This document shows positions 26,511 through 34,692 of a stretch of DNA of 44,018 nucleotides, in pieces (position 1 is the first letter of the stretch; each line of letters begins with the position of its first letter). Position numbers and translations under genes: made by a program. This stretch comes from Burkholderia ambifaria (GTDB lineage: Bacteria > Pseudomonadota > Gammaproteobacteria > Burkholderiales > Burkholderiaceae): contig NZ_LKPJ01000031.1 of NCBI RefSeq assembly GCF_001443045.1, positions 45,487 to 89,504 on the forward strand, given 5' to 3'. The notes under the pieces were generated by a model. The model ran no database searches. It was not told where the DNA came from and worked only from the letters and a program-made list of their open reading frames with translations.

Positions 26511-27770
26511 GTGAACCCGACCATCATCCCGCCTGCCGATCCGCGCGTGCCTCCGCCTGGCGACGGACCGCCGCGCGTGCGCAAGATCATCCACTGCGAC
26601 TGCGACTGCTTTTATGCGTCGGTGGAGATGCGCGACGACCCGTCGCTGCGCAACCGGCCGCTCGCGGTCGGCGGCCGGCCCGACCAGCGCGGCGTGATCG
26701 CGACCTGCAACTACGAGGCGCGGCGCTATGGCGTGCATTCGGCGATGTCGTCGGCGCTGGCGATGCGCAAGTGTCCGGACCTGCTGATCCTGCCGTCCGC
26801 GATGGACAAGTACCGGGCGGCGTCGCGGCAGATCATGGCGATCTATCGCGACTACACGCACGACGTCGAGCCGCTGTCGCTCGACGAGGCTTATCTCGAC
26901 GTCAGCGGTTCCGAACTGTGCCAGGGCAGTGCGACGCTGATTGCGCGGGAGATCCGCCAGCGCGTGTACGACACGGTTGGCGTGACGGTGTCGGCGGGCG
27001 TCGCGCCGAACAAGTTCATCGCGAAGATCGCGTCCGACTGGAACAAGCCCGACGGCCTGTTCGTCGTGCGACCGCATGAGGTCGATGCGTTCGTCGCGGC
27101 GCTGCCGGTGCGCAAGCTGCACGGCGTCGGCAAGGTGACGGCCACGCGGCTCGACCGGCTCGGCATCCAGACCTGCGCGCAGTTGCGCGACTGGTCGCTG
27201 ATCGACCTGCATCGCGAGTTCGGCGCGTTCGGCCGGCGGCTGTACCAGCTCGCGCGCGGGGTCGACGAACGGCCGGTGCAGGCCGACCAGGAGCGCAAGT
27301 CGGTTAGCGTCGAGACGACCTACGTGACCGACCTGACGACGCTCGAACAATGCGCGGACGAGATTCGCCGCCTCGTCGTGCAGCTCGATGCGCGGATTGC
27401 GCGTGCGGGTGCTGCCCGCGCGATCCGCAAGCTGTATGTGAAGATCCGCTTCGCCGATTTCCAGCGCACGACGGTCGAATGCGTGGCCGACGCGACGAAT
27501 GCGCAGACGGCCGTCACGCTGCTCGCGAAAGGGCTGCAGCGGCGCGCGCAGGCGGTGCGGCTGCTGGGTGTCGGTGTGCGCATCGACGAGGACACGGCCG
27601 AGCGCCACGGGCAGTTCTCGCTGTTCGACGATGAAGCGGACCAGGCGGACCAGGCGGACCAGGCGGACCAGGCGGACCAGGCGGACCAGGCGGACCAGGC
27701 GGACGACGCGGACGACGCGGACGACGCGGACGACGCGGACGACGCCGGCCGCGAAACGCCGGCGCCATGA
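26511..27770 (+). CDS. dinB: DNA polymerase IV (Y-family), SOS-induced
   Basis: 419-residue translesion polymerase. IHCDCDCFYASVEMR (palm, with the catalytic Asp), MRKCPDLLILP, SLDEAYLDVSGS (catalytic Asp-Glu), VAPNKFIAKIASDWNKPDG, and the little-finger domain to about residue 360. QFSLF (368-372) is a beta-clamp-binding motif. After it comes an acidic repeat tail (376-411). The start is a GTG at 26511; upstream in-frame codons lie inside or above the LexA box, and no Shine-Dalgarno is visible, so translation may be leaderless (transcription start predicted only 3 nt away). E. coli Pol IV has 351 residues, so this one is lengthened mainly by N-terminal 25 and C-terminal repeat residues. Confidence 0.93.
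   Translation: MNPTIIPPADPRVPPPGDGPPRVRKIIHCDCDCFYASVEMRDDPSLRNRPLAVGGRPDQRGVIATCNYEARRYGVHSAMSSALAMRKCPDLLILPSAMDKYRAASRQIMAIYRDYTHDVEPLSLDEAYLDVSGSELCQGSATLIAREIRQRVYDTVGVTVSAGVAPNKFIAKIASDWNKPDGLFVVRPHEVDAFVAALPVRKLHGVGKVTATRLDRLGIQTCAQLRDWSLIDLHREFGAFGRRLYQLARGVDERPVQADQERKSVSVETTYVTDLTTLEQCADEIRRLVVQLDARIARAGAARAIRKLYVKIRFADFQRTTVECVADATNAQTAVTLLAKGLQRRAQAVRLLGVGVRIDEDTAERHGQFSLFDDEADQADQADQADQADQADQADQADDADDADDADDADDAGRETPAP
27636..27743 (+). repeat. 9-bp tandem repeat array in dinB (12 units)
   Basis: Seven exact units of GCGGACCAG (27636-27698) followed by five exact units of GCGGACGAC (27699-27743). In frame this gives (ADQ)7(ADD)5. Uninterrupted identical 9-mers are prone to slipped-strand changes, and any change keeps the reading frame. 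Confidence 0.95.
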
Positions 27771-27772
27771 AA

Positions 27773-27798
27773 AAAGGCACCGCCGAAGCGGTGCCTTT
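27773..27798. terminator. Bidirectional terminator between dinB and prlC
   Basis: 11-bp stem (27773-27783 with 27788-27798), CGAA loop. It is preceded by six A (27771 region), which read on the reverse strand as TTTTTT, so it is a good terminator for prlC and a fair one for dinB. Confidence 0.85.
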
Positions 27799-27830
27799 CG
27801 ATGCAGCCGGACGAGCCGGGCAATGCGTGC

Positions 27831-29918
27831 TCAGTGCGCGGGCGAGGCCATCCCGTTGTGGCGCAGCAGCGCGTCGATTTCCGGCTCGCGGCCGCGGAAC
27901 GCCTTGAACGAATCCATCGCCGGGCGGCTGCCGCCGACTTCGAGGATCTCGTGGCGATAGCGCGTGCCGGTTGCCGCATCGAGCACGCTGCCGCTTGCAG
28001 CGGCTGCTTCCTCGAACGCCGCGTACGCGTCGGCCGACAGCACCTCGGCCCATTTGTAGCTGTAGTAGCCAGCCGCATAGCCGCCCGCGAAGATGTGGCT
28101 GAAGGTGTTCGGCCAGCGCGAGAACGCCGCCTGCGGAATCACGTGGTAGCGCTCGTTGATCTCGCGCGCGAACGCGTTCACGCCGGTCGCGCCGGCCGGG
28201 TCGAAGTCGACGTGCAGCAGCATGTCGAACATCGAGAACACGATCTGGCGCAGCGTGCCGAGGCCGCTCTGGAAGTTCTTCGCGGCGATCATCTTGTCGA
28301 ACAGCTCGCGCGGCAGCGCGGCGCCGGTATCGACGTGCGACGACATCGACGACAGCACGTCCCATTCCCAGCAGAAGTTCTCCATGAACTGCGACGGCAG
28401 CTCGACCGCATCCCATTCGACGCCGTTGATGCCCGACACGCCGAGCTCGTCGACGCGCGTGAGCATGTGATGCAGTCCGTGGCCGAATTCATGGAACAGC
28501 GTGATGACTTCGTCGTGCGTGAAGCACGCGGGCTTGCCGCCGATCGGCGCCGAGAAGTTGCAGGTCAGGTACGCGACCGGCGTCTGCACGGTGCCGCCGC
28601 GCTTCGCGCGCGCACGCGCATCGTCCATCCATGCGCCGCCGCGCTTGCCTTCGCGTGCATAGAGGTCGAGATAGAACTGCGCGACGAGCGAACCGTCGCG
28701 GTTCTCGACGCGGAAAAAGCGCACGTCCTTGTGCCAGACCGGTGCATCGTCCGGCTTGATCCGCACGCCGAACAGCGTCTCGGTGACGGTGAACAGGCCC
28801 TTCAGCACGGCCGGTTCGGGGAAGTACTGCTTGACCTCGTTTTCCGAGAACGCATAGCGCTGCTGGCGCAGCCGCTCGGCCGCGAACGCGACGTCCCACG
28901 GCGCAAGCTCGGTCAGGCCGAGTTCTTTCGCGGCGAACGCGCGCAGTTCGTCCCAGTCCTTGTCCGCGTGCGGGCGCGCGCGTGTTGCGAGATCCTCGAG
29001 AAACGCGATCACCTGCTGCGGCGACTCCGCCATCTTCGGCGCGAGCGACACTTCGGCGAAATTGCGGTAGCCGAGCATCTGCGCCTCTTCGCGACGCAGC
29101 TTCAGCTCGTCGGCGACGATCGCCGTGTTGTCCCATTCGGCCTTGCCACCGCCGTACTGCGGCCCGAGTTCGGATGCGCGCGTTGCATATGCGCGGTACA
29201 GCGTCTCGCGCATCGCGCGGTTCTCGGCGTATTGCAGCACCGGGAAGTAGGACGGGAAGTGCAGCGTGAATTTCCAGCCTTCCTTGCCTTCTTTCTGCGC
29301 GGCCTCGCGAGCCGCTTCGATCGCGTCGCCCGGCAGGCCGGCGAGCTCGGCTTCGTCCTGCGCGAAATACGCATATGCGTTGGTCGCGTCGAGCACGTGG
29401 TCGGAGAACGCCTTCGACAGCGCGGCCTGCTGCTCCTGCAGTTCCGCGAAGCGCGGCTTGCGGTCTTCGGGCAGCTCGGCGCCCGACAGGCGGAAATCGC
29501 GCAGCGCATTGTCGAGGATCTTCTTGCGCTCGGCGGACAGCGTCGCGTATTCGGCACTCGCGGCGATCGCCTTGTACTTCTCGTACAGCGCGAGGTTCTG
29601 GCCGACGCTCGACCAGAATTCGGTCACGCGCGGCAGGTTCTCGCCGTAGGCGGCGCGCAGCTCCGGCGTATCGGCAACGGCGTTCAGGTGGCCGACGACG
29701 CCCCATGCGCGCCCGAGCGGCTCCGTTGCCTGCTCGACCGTCTCGACGATCGCGGCCCAGGTCGCCGGCGTCGCGGGTGCGCTCGCGGTGTCGACCGCGC
29801 GGTTGGCGGCATCGAGCAGCGTGTCGAGCGCGGGCGTCACGTGTTCCGGGCGAATCTCGCCGAAGCGGGGCAGGTCGGAGAAATCGAGAAGCGGATTGGT
29901 ATTGGCGCTGGCGGACAT
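27831..29918 (-). CDS. prlC: Oligopeptidase A, M3 family zinc metallopeptidase
   Basis: 695-residue M3 metallopeptidase, close to E. coli OpdA/PrlC (680). The zinc motif HEFGH is at 476-480 (TLFHEFGHGLHH) with the third ligand Glu in the later ESQFMENF-like segment ELPSQFMENFCWEW. No signal peptide: a cytoplasmic enzyme that degrades short peptides, including signal-peptide fragments. Start at 29918 (MSASANTN), preceded by AGGGAG; the open frame continues upstream without conserved sequence. It is downstream of folD on the same strand but separated by 254 bp that contain a good promoter and a dyad, so it is likely its own transcription unit. Confidence 0.95.
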   Translation of the reverse strand: MSASANTNPLLDFSDLPRFGEIRPEHVTPALDTLLDAANRAVDTASAPATPATWAAIVETVEQATEPLGRAWGVVGHLNAVADTPELRAAYGENLPRVTEFWSSVGQNLALYEKYKAIAASAEYATLSAERKKILDNALRDFRLSGAELPEDRKPRFAELQEQQAALSKAFSDHVLDATNAYAYFAQDEAELAGLPGDAIEAAREAAQKEGKEGWKFTLHFPSYFPVLQYAENRAMRETLYRAYATRASELGPQYGGGKAEWDNTAIVADELKLRREEAQMLGYRNFAEVSLAPKMAESPQQVIAFLEDLATRARPHADKDWDELRAFAAKELGLTELAPWDVAFAAERLRQQRYAFSENEVKQYFPEPAVLKGLFTVTETLFGVRIKPDDAPVWHKDVRFFRVENRDGSLVAQFYLDLYAREGKRGGAWMDDARARAKRGGTVQTPVAYLTCNFSAPIGGKPACFTHDEVITLFHEFGHGLHHMLTRVDELGVSGINGVEWDAVELPSQFMENFCWEWDVLSSMSSHVDTGAALPRELFDKMIAAKNFQSGLGTLRQIVFSMFDMLLHVDFDPAGATGVNAFAREINERYHVIPQAAFSRWPNTFSHIFAGGYAAGYYSYKWAEVLSADAYAAFEEAAAASGSVLDAATGTRYRHEILEVGGSRPAMDSFKAFRGREPEIDALLRHNGMASPAH

Positions 29919-29991
29919 TAAGACTCCCTGTCTGTTGCCGGATGAACCGGGGTAAAAGGGTGAGGCGCGAAGCGGCGCGCCCGATACCGAC

Positions 29992-30046
29992 ATTATTGGG
30001 GCGCATCGCGCGCTTTCCAATCGTTAGTTTCTAACGATGCGATTGG
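29992..30046 (-). promoter_or_regulatory. prlC promoter with overlapping palindromes
   Basis: Reverse strand: -35 TTGGAA (30015-30020), 17-bp spacer, -10 AATAAT (29992-29997). Immediately upstream, at the -35 edge, is an 8-bp palindrome ATCGTTAG-TTT-CTAACGAT (30020-30038), and wider arms CCAATCG (30017-30023) and CGATTGG (30040-30046) form a second dyad. The placement at the edge of -35 fits an operator; the regulator is unknown. Confidence 0.55.
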
Positions 30047-30132
30047 ATGGGCTCGGCGCGGGGTCGGATACGGGCGAAACGCAGTGGGGTATGGCAGTGT
30101 GACGGCGCGGCCGCGACGGCGACCGGCGGGAT

Positions 30133-30156
30133 GCCGGCGCACGAATGCGCGCCGGC
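30133..30156 (-). terminator. Hairpin after folD
   Basis: 8-bp inverted repeat (30133-30140 with 30149-30156) with an 8-base loop, 17 bp beyond the folD stop. No T-tract follows in the reverse direction, so it is a weak terminator candidate. Confidence 0.35.
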
Positions 30157-30172
30157 TGGGCGGGCAGGGCGA

Positions 30173-31030
30173 TCAGGCGGCCGCGGCGGCGCGCTCTGCG
30201 GCTTCGATCGTGTTGATCAGCAGCATTGTGATGGTCATCGGGCCGACGCCGCCCGGCACCGGCGTGATGTGGCCGGCGACTTCCTTCACGCCGGCGAAGT
30301 CGACGTCGCCGCACAGCTTGCCGGCGTCGTCGCGGTTCATGCCGACGTCGATCACCGTCGCGCCGGGCTTGACCATGTCGGCCGTCAGGATGTTGCGCTT
30401 GCCGACCGCGGCGACCACGACGTCGGCCTGGCGCGTGTGCGCGGCGAGGTCGCGCGTCTTGCTGTGGCAGATCGTCACGGTCGCACCGGCTTCGAGCAGC
30501 ATCATCGCCATCGGCTTGCCGACGATGTTCGAGCGGCCGATCACGACCGCGTTCGCGCCTTGCAGCGGGATGTCATGTGCTTCGAACATCTTCATCACGC
30601 CGTACGGCGTGCACGGGCGGAACAGCGGCTTGCCCGTCATCAGCGCGCCGGCGTTCGCGACGTGGAAGCCGTCGACGTCCTTCTCCGGCGCGATCGCCTC
30701 GATCACCTTGTGGCTATCGATGTGCGCGGGCAGCGGCAGCTGGACCAGGATGCCGTGGATCTTCGGGTCGAGGTTCAGCGCGTCGATGCGCGCGAGCAGG
30801 TCGGCCTCCGACAGCGTGTCCGGATACGCATCCTTCTGCGAAAAGAAACCGTTGTCCTCGCACGCCTTGATCTTGTTGCGCACGTAGACTTCGCTCGCCG
30901 GGTTCGCGCCAACGAGGATCACCGCGAGGCCGGGCTGGTGGCCGCGCGCGGTCAGCGTGGCGGCGCGTTCGGCGGCCTGCGCGCGCAAGGTCTTCGAGAG
31001 GGCGTTGCCGTCGATGAGGAGGGCTGTCAT
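30173..31030 (-). CDS. folD: Bifunctional methylene-THF dehydrogenase/cyclohydrolase
   Basis: 285-residue FolD, standard length, converting 5,10-methylene-THF to 10-formyl-THF with NADP. Seen: GHQPGLAVILVGANPASEVYVRNK with the catalytic Lys (YVRNKIKAC), GILVQLPLPAHID, PEKDVDGFH, PCTPYGVMKMF, VVIGRSNIVGKPMAMML (Rossmann signature) and VGPMTITMLLINT. The start at 31030 (MTALLIDG) is chosen over an upstream in-frame ATG at 31096 that lacks conserved sequence. Purine, fMet and thymidylate pools depend on it. Neighbouring two-component genes are on the same strand but 237 bp upstream. Confidence 0.97.
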   Translation of the reverse strand: MTALLIDGNALSKTLRAQAAERAATLTARGHQPGLAVILVGANPASEVYVRNKIKACEDNGFFSQKDAYPDTLSEADLLARIDALNLDPKIHGILVQLPLPAHIDSHKVIEAIAPEKDVDGFHVANAGALMTGKPLFRPCTPYGVMKMFEAHDIPLQGANAVVIGRSNIVGKPMAMMLLEAGATVTICHSKTRDLAAHTRQADVVVAAVGKRNILTADMVKPGATVIDVGMNRDDAGKLCGDVDFAGVKEVAGHITPVPGGVGPMTITMLLINTIEAAERAAAAA

Positions 31031-31099
31031 GGTGGTGGGTCCTGCCGGGAAGTTGAAATGCGGGCGTACGACGCTTGAAGCGCCGCAGCAAAGCACGCA

Positions 31100-31128
31100 A
31101 TTATACCGTTCGCTTGCTGTCGTCCGAC
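31100..31128 (-). promoter_or_regulatory. Candidate folD promoter
   Basis: A perfect TATAAT is present on the reverse strand (31100-31105), 69 bp before the folD start, but the -35 region (about 31123-31128) is poor. A 7-bp inverted repeat GCTGTCG/CGACAGC (31116-31131) covers the place where a -35 would be. Confidence 0.35.
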
Positions 31129-31267
31129 AGCGAATGCACGGGAAGCGTCATGGCGGTGGTGCCGGCGCACCGGGAGGAAGCGCCGGGCCACGTCGCGCGA
31201 GTGCGCCGCATCGCGCGGCGCGTTGGCGCGGCCGGCCGGGCAGATGCCCCGCGGCCGCGCGCAATGT

Positions 31268-31906
31268 TCAGGCCTGCTTCTTCGACAGCGCGAGGCGCAG
31301 CAGGTCGGCCACCGTGTTGACGTTGAGCTTTTCCATGATGTTCGCGCGGTGCGCTTCGACCGTCTTGATGCTGATCCCGAGATCGTCGGCGATCTGCTTG
31401 TTCAGGCGGCCGGCGATGATCCGCTCGAGCACCTGCTGTTCGCGCGCGGTGAGCTTCGACAGGCGCTCGCTCGCGGCGCGTTGTTCCTGGACGCTCTTGC
31501 TTTCGCTTCGGGCCTTGTCGAGCATCCGCTCGACGAGCTTGCGCAGCTCGGCCTCGTCGAACGGTTTCTCGATAAAGTCCATCGCACCCTTTTTCATCGT
31601 CGATACCGCCATCGGCACGTCGCCGTGGCCCGTGACGAAGATGATCGGCAGCGCGGCGTTGTCGGCGATCAGGCGCTCCTGCAGTTCGAGGCCGCTCATG
31701 CCCGACATCCGCACGTCGAGGATCAGGCAGGCGATCTGGCCGGCCTGCTGCGCCGGCTGATAGGCATCGAGGAACTGCTCGGCGCTCGAGAAGCATTGCA
31801 CGCGATAGCCGTTCGCCTCCAGCAGCCAGCGCAGCGAGTCCCGTACGGCTTCGTCGTCGTCGACGACGAAGACAGTTTCCTGAGTGGTGGTGACAGGGCT
31901 ATTCAT
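31268..31906 (-). CDS. FixJ-family response regulator
   Basis: 212-residue response regulator: receiver domain (1-125) with FVVDDDEAV, phosphoacceptor Asp64 in LILDVRMSGM, VTGHGDVP and EKPFDE; then a LuxR-type HTH (SKLTAREQQVLERIIAGRLNKQIADDLGISIKTVEAHRANIMEKL). This is the FixJ/TodT architecture. The start codon overlaps the sensor kinase stop (ATGA), so the pair is cotranscribed from the kinase side. Targets are unknown; the pair is divergent from aceE, which makes the pyruvate dehydrogenase operon one plausible target. Confidence 0.95.
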   Translation of the reverse strand: MNSPVTTTQETVFVVDDDEAVRDSLRWLLEANGYRVQCFSSAEQFLDAYQPAQQAGQIACLILDVRMSGMSGLELQERLIADNAALPIIFVTGHGDVPMAVSTMKKGAMDFIEKPFDEAELRKLVERMLDKARSESKSVQEQRAASERLSKLTAREQQVLERIIAGRLNKQIADDLGISIKTVEAHRANIMEKLNVNTVADLLRLALSKKQA

Positions 31907-34419
31907 AGTTCTCCCGTAACGGTATGTGATGCCGATGCCTCGCGCCCCCCTTGGCCGAGATCAGCGGGTTCCCCAATGGGCAGGCTGCAGTGGAATGTCG
32001 CGCCGGAAATGCGGCCGTCCGGTTCGACATTGTTGACCACCCACAGACGCCCCCGATGCGATTCGATGATCGAACGGCAGATGTTCAGCCCCATGCCCAT
32101 GCCGTCGGACTTGGTGCTGTAAAACGGTTCGAACAGGCGTTCGGCGGTCGCTTCGTCGACGCCCGGACCCTGGTCGATCACGCGGATGTCGACGAAACCC
32201 GCATCGATGTCGGCGACGACGCGAATCACGCCGTCCGCCGACGCCGGCTTCACGTCGGCCATCGCCTCGGCCGCGTTCTTCATCAGGTTCACGAGCACCT
32301 GCTCGATCAGCACGGGGTCGACATAAATAATAGGCATTCTTGCGAGGATTTCCGTGACGATCCGGATCCTGCGCTTCCTGGCCTCGATTTCGGCGAGCCC
32401 GACCGCATCGGCGACGATGTCCGCGACCCGCGCCGGCTGGCGCTTCGGCTCGCTGCGCTTCACGAATTCGCGGATCCGCTTGACGATCATCCCCGCGCGC
32501 AGCGCCTGCTGCGCGGTCTTTTCCAGCGCGGGCTGCAGCGTTTCGGGCGTGCCGCGGCCGCTTTTCACGAGCGCGAGCGTGCCCGAGCAGTAGTTGTTGA
32601 TCGCGGCGAGCGGCTGGTTCAATTCGTGAGCAATCGACGACGCCATTTCACCCATCGTCATCAATCGGCTCGTGAACTGCAGCTTCTCTTCCTGCTGGTG
32701 CGCGAGTTCCTGCGCCTTCTTGCGGGTCGTGATGTCGGTTGCGATCTGCATCTGCGCGAGGTGGCCGTCCACCCACTGGATGTACTGGCGGCGCACTTCG
32801 AACCACTTCTGGATGCTCTCGACGTACACCTCCTGCGCGTCGGCCGTGCCGCTCGTCAGCGCGGCGGCCGGCAGGCCCGCGAACGCATCGACCATGTCGA
32901 TCGAGTCGGACGACGCCTGCGCGCGGTCGAAGCCGCCGCCCGACAGCTCGAGGTGGCCGTCCGGGCGGATCCCGAACAGGTGGCGGTAGTAGCGGTTCGC
33001 GAACAGCAGCTCGGCTTCGTCGGCGGCGAGCACCGACACCGCGGCGTCGAGGCTTTCGAGCACCGTCGTGAAGCGCTCGTGCGCGGCCGCGAGTTCCTCG
33101 CGCGCGCGCTTCGGCTCGGTGATGTCGGTCATCGACGACATCCAGCCGGTCTGGCGGCCGGAGCTGTCGATCAGCGGCGATACGTAGAGGCGCGCATGGA
33201 ACAGCGTGCCGTTCTTGCGCCGCACGCGCAGCTCGAAGCCCGAGCTCGGCGCCTTGCCGCGCAGCGTCATGTCGAGCTGGCGCTGCATTTCCGGGTAGGC
33301 GTCGCGCGGCCAGTACGGGAACGGTGCGACCTTGCCGACCAGGTCGGTCTCGTCCCAGCCCGTCATTCGGCAGAACGCGGGGTTCACGTGCGTGATGCGG
33401 CCGTGCATGTCGAGCACGCGCATGCCGATCAGCACCGAGTTTTCCATCGCGCGGCGGAAGAACGCTTCAGCGTACAGTGCCTGCTGCGCCTCGAAGCGCT
33501 GGCGCGTGTGCTTCCACAGGCTCCAGAGGCTCCACAGCACGAAGCACGACAGCCCGGCGACCAACCACACGAGCGTGTTGTTGGTCAGGTTCGTGAGCTG
33601 CGGGAACGCGTACACGCGCACGGTCAGCCCCTGGCCGGGCGGATCGAGCGGCAGGTCGTAGTGGGAGTCGCGCGGCAGGCGCGGGCGCGTCGACGTGGAC
33701 GACAGCTCGCGGTTGTTCGAATCGGTGATCGAGATCTTGTACTTCGACGACAGCTCCTGCGGGATGTCGTGCTTCAGGATTCCTTCGACCGAGAACACCG
33801 CGGCGATCGAGCCGAGATATTCGCGGTCGCCGCGCATCACGGGCGTCTGCAGCGTGATGAAGCCGTTGCCGAAGTCGTCGTAGATCAGCGGCGAATAGGC
33901 CTGGCGGCGCGTGCTGCGCGCTTCGTCGTACGCGCCGCGCACGGCGTCCTGCATCTGCGCGTCGCCGGGCTTCGCGAGCCGCTGGCCGAGCAGCGGCGGG
34001 TGCACGGTCGGCCAGCGCTGCACGCCGGGCGCGGTGTACCAGTTCAGGTAGAGGATTTCCGGGTGCGTCTGCATCACGTCCGCGACGGCCATCTGGAATG
34101 CGTTCTGGTCGAGGCGGCCGGATGCGAGATCGCGCGACAGCGCCTGCAGCTGCTCCTGCGCGCCCGTCATCGACAGGCGGATCTGCTGCTGCGCCCATGC
34201 GACGTTACGGAACAGCGTGTCTTCCTGCTGCTGCTGTTCACGGCGATTGAGGCTCCATAGAATCAGGCTCATCACCACGAGGAACACGAGGATCGACAGC
34301 AGCGGCGTCAGCAAATAGGAATTGGACCACCACGGTCCGTGGTGCCAGCGGGACGGCTGCGACTCCGCCGGCGGGCCCGACGGTCGCGCCGAGCGTGCGA
34401 AAAGCCGATCGGTCAACAT
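31903..34419 (-). CDS. Membrane PAS sensor histidine kinase (FixL-like partner)
   Basis: 838-residue sensor kinase. A membrane segment (about 36-57) and a second one (about 281-303) enclose a periplasmic domain of about 220 residues that looks like a Cache-type ligand-binding domain (ILYLNWYTAPGVQRWP, YLGSIAAVFSVEGIL). Then two PAS domains (about 325-440 and 445-570), the phosphoacceptor SIAHELNQPLAAINNY with His598, and an ATPase domain with VLVNLMKNAAEAM, VIDQGPGVD and GMGMGLNICRSI. Start at 34419 (MLTDRLFARSARPSG); the frame is open further upstream without conserved residues. I do not see the FixL-type haem-binding PAS pattern, so an oxygen-sensing role is not claimed. Signal unknown. Confidence 0.9.
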   Translation of the reverse strand: MLTDRLFARSARPSGPPAESQPSRWHHGPWWSNSYLLTPLLSILVFLVVMSLILWSLNRREQQQQEDTLFRNVAWAQQQIRLSMTGAQEQLQALSRDLASGRLDQNAFQMAVADVMQTHPEILYLNWYTAPGVQRWPTVHPPLLGQRLAKPGDAQMQDAVRGAYDEARSTRRQAYSPLIYDDFGNGFITLQTPVMRGDREYLGSIAAVFSVEGILKHDIPQELSSKYKISITDSNNRELSSTSTRPRLPRDSHYDLPLDPPGQGLTVRVYAFPQLTNLTNNTLVWLVAGLSCFVLWSLWSLWKHTRQRFEAQQALYAEAFFRRAMENSVLIGMRVLDMHGRITHVNPAFCRMTGWDETDLVGKVAPFPYWPRDAYPEMQRQLDMTLRGKAPSSGFELRVRRKNGTLFHARLYVSPLIDSSGRQTGWMSSMTDITEPKRAREELAAAHERFTTVLESLDAAVSVLAADEAELLFANRYYRHLFGIRPDGHLELSGGGFDRAQASSDSIDMVDAFAGLPAAALTSGTADAQEVYVESIQKWFEVRRQYIQWVDGHLAQMQIATDITTRKKAQELAHQQEEKLQFTSRLMTMGEMASSIAHELNQPLAAINNYCSGTLALVKSGRGTPETLQPALEKTAQQALRAGMIVKRIREFVKRSEPKRQPARVADIVADAVGLAEIEARKRRIRIVTEILARMPIIYVDPVLIEQVLVNLMKNAAEAMADVKPASADGVIRVVADIDAGFVDIRVIDQGPGVDEATAERLFEPFYSTKSDGMGMGLNICRSIIESHRGRLWVVNNVEPDGRISGATFHCSLPIGEPADLGQGGREASASHTVTGEL

Positions 34420-34550
34420 GGCAGGATTGTAGCGCAGCGCAATACATGGAAAACCTATACCGCATATGTTGAACGGAAACGAATTTGTCTTCGCGGCGCG
34501 TGCCGGAGAGGCCCGGAACATGGGTGCGGCGCAGCAATATTCCACATTAC

Positions 34551-34610
34551 GAGAAAAGATCTCATAATTCGAAAATTTTGTTGCGCACGCCCGTGCACGC
34601 TCATTACAAT
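34551..34610 (+). promoter_or_regulatory. Candidate aceE promoter and AT-rich block
   Basis: A -35-like TTGCGC (34581-34586), 18-bp spacer and -10-like TACAAT (34605-34610) precede aceE by about 80 bp. Just upstream is an AT-rich block with the dyad GAGA-N5-TCTC (34551-34563), rare in this GC-rich sequence. It lies in the 273-bp gap shared with the divergent sensor kinase. Confidence 0.4.
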
Positions 34611-34692
34611 CCGTCGGAGCTTGCCCGCAGCCGGCCGCGTCGAGTCGTCTGCACGAGAGCGATCCTCACATTCCAGGACCCAGGAGACGAGA

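Noticed and set aside
31951..34260. Long forward frame across the sensor kinase gene
   Set aside because: Same antisense artefact; the reverse-strand kinase has clear PAS, H-box and ATPase motifs.
31903..34419. Naming the sensor kinase FixL (oxygen sensor)
   Set aside because: The gene pair resembles FixLJ, but I do not see a haem-binding histidine pattern in its PAS domains, and it has a large periplasmic domain. Called FixL-like only by its partner.
34339..34692. In-frame extension of aceE upstream of 34693
   Set aside because: It crosses the sensor kinase start and the promoter region, and MSAVPNEV is preceded by a good ribosome-binding site.
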